Origin: Bacteroidales bacterium
GTDB taxonomy: Bacteria; Bacteroidota; Bacteroidia; Bacteroidales; P3
DNA: 54,165 nucleotides
Direction: 5' to 3'
Assembly: GCA_017448905.1 (NCBI GenBank)
Contig: JAFSKP010000052.1
Coordinates: 1 to 54,165, forward strand
Positions 54,158-54,165 of the stretch are shown piece by piece. Both the position numbers and the translations under genes were made by a program. Within the stretch, counting starts at the first letter, position 1, and the number at the start of each line of letters is the position of its first letter. The notes below the pieces were generated by a model. That model did not search any database. It had not been told where the DNA came from and saw only the letters and a list, made by a program, of their open reading frames with translations.

Positions 54158-54165
54158 AAAGTGAA
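54146..54165 (+). repeat. 7-nt tandem repeat at the cyclase stop codon, running off the window
   Basis: AGTGAAC, AGTGAAA, then AGTGAA at the window end. The TGA of the second unit (54155-54157) is the stop of the cyclase gene, whose last residues (Ser-Glu-Gln) are encoded by the repeat. Confidence 0.7.

Overview
The window reads as a chromosomal piece of an uncultured member of the Bacteroidota, most likely order Bacteroidales. Three things point there. Several large secreted proteins end in type IX secretion system (T9SS, Por) C-terminal sorting domains. Promoters fit the Bacteroidetes pattern TTTG-N19-TAnnTTTG and not the E. coli -35/-10 pattern. The ribosomal superoperon has the Bacteroidetes layout: rpsL-rpsG-fusA runs straight into rpsJ without tuf, map-infA-rpmJ follows secY, and S14 and L36 are zinc-free forms. 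No mobile element, phage, CRISPR array or rRNA gene was seen.

Layout. (1) 1-14145, plus strand: a secreted-protein island. It holds the 3-prime end of a C10 (streptopain-like) protease, two copies of a two-gene cassette (A = propeller-like protein without sorting domain, B = InlB-like-repeat protein with T9SS sorting domain), a 1506-residue PKD-like protein between them, and a BspA-like leucine-rich-repeat protein. (2) 14182-33311: a strong terminator, a textbook promoter, then the merged str-S10-spc-alpha operon of 34 genes from rpsL to rplQ, with secY, map, infA and rpoA, closed by a terminator. (3) 33361-33796, minus strand: tRNA-Ser, tRNA-Pro and tRNA-Arg with their promoter and terminators. 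(4) 33831-39277, minus strand: gpmA, lgt, rny, a structured RNA candidate (possibly 6S RNA), zapA, a small coiled-coil partner, and ribBA. (5) 39475-41459, plus strand: an ABC-2 exporter pair. (6) 41488-48958, minus strand: sbcC, sbcD, a C69 dipeptidase and an epimerase-like L-threonine dehydrogenase. (7) 49192-54157, plus strand: a third, divergent A/B cassette, a small membrane protein, efp and a lipoprotein glutaminyl cyclase.

Links. All three A/B cassettes keep the same order and close spacing, and only B carries a sorting signal, which suggests that A and B act together at or outside the outer membrane. Five of the exported proteins have Gln next to the predicted signal-peptidase site, the substrate form expected for the glutaminyl cyclase at the right end (the Bacteroidetes Q-rule). 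Separately, a family of 7-8-nt degenerate tandem repeats (AGTGAAT / AGTTGAA type) sits at or just after stop codons across the housekeeping part. It includes a 19-bp hairpin between rplO and secY, and one copy that now encodes part of a signal peptide. Coding calls for housekeeping genes are firm; functions for the A/B family are not known.
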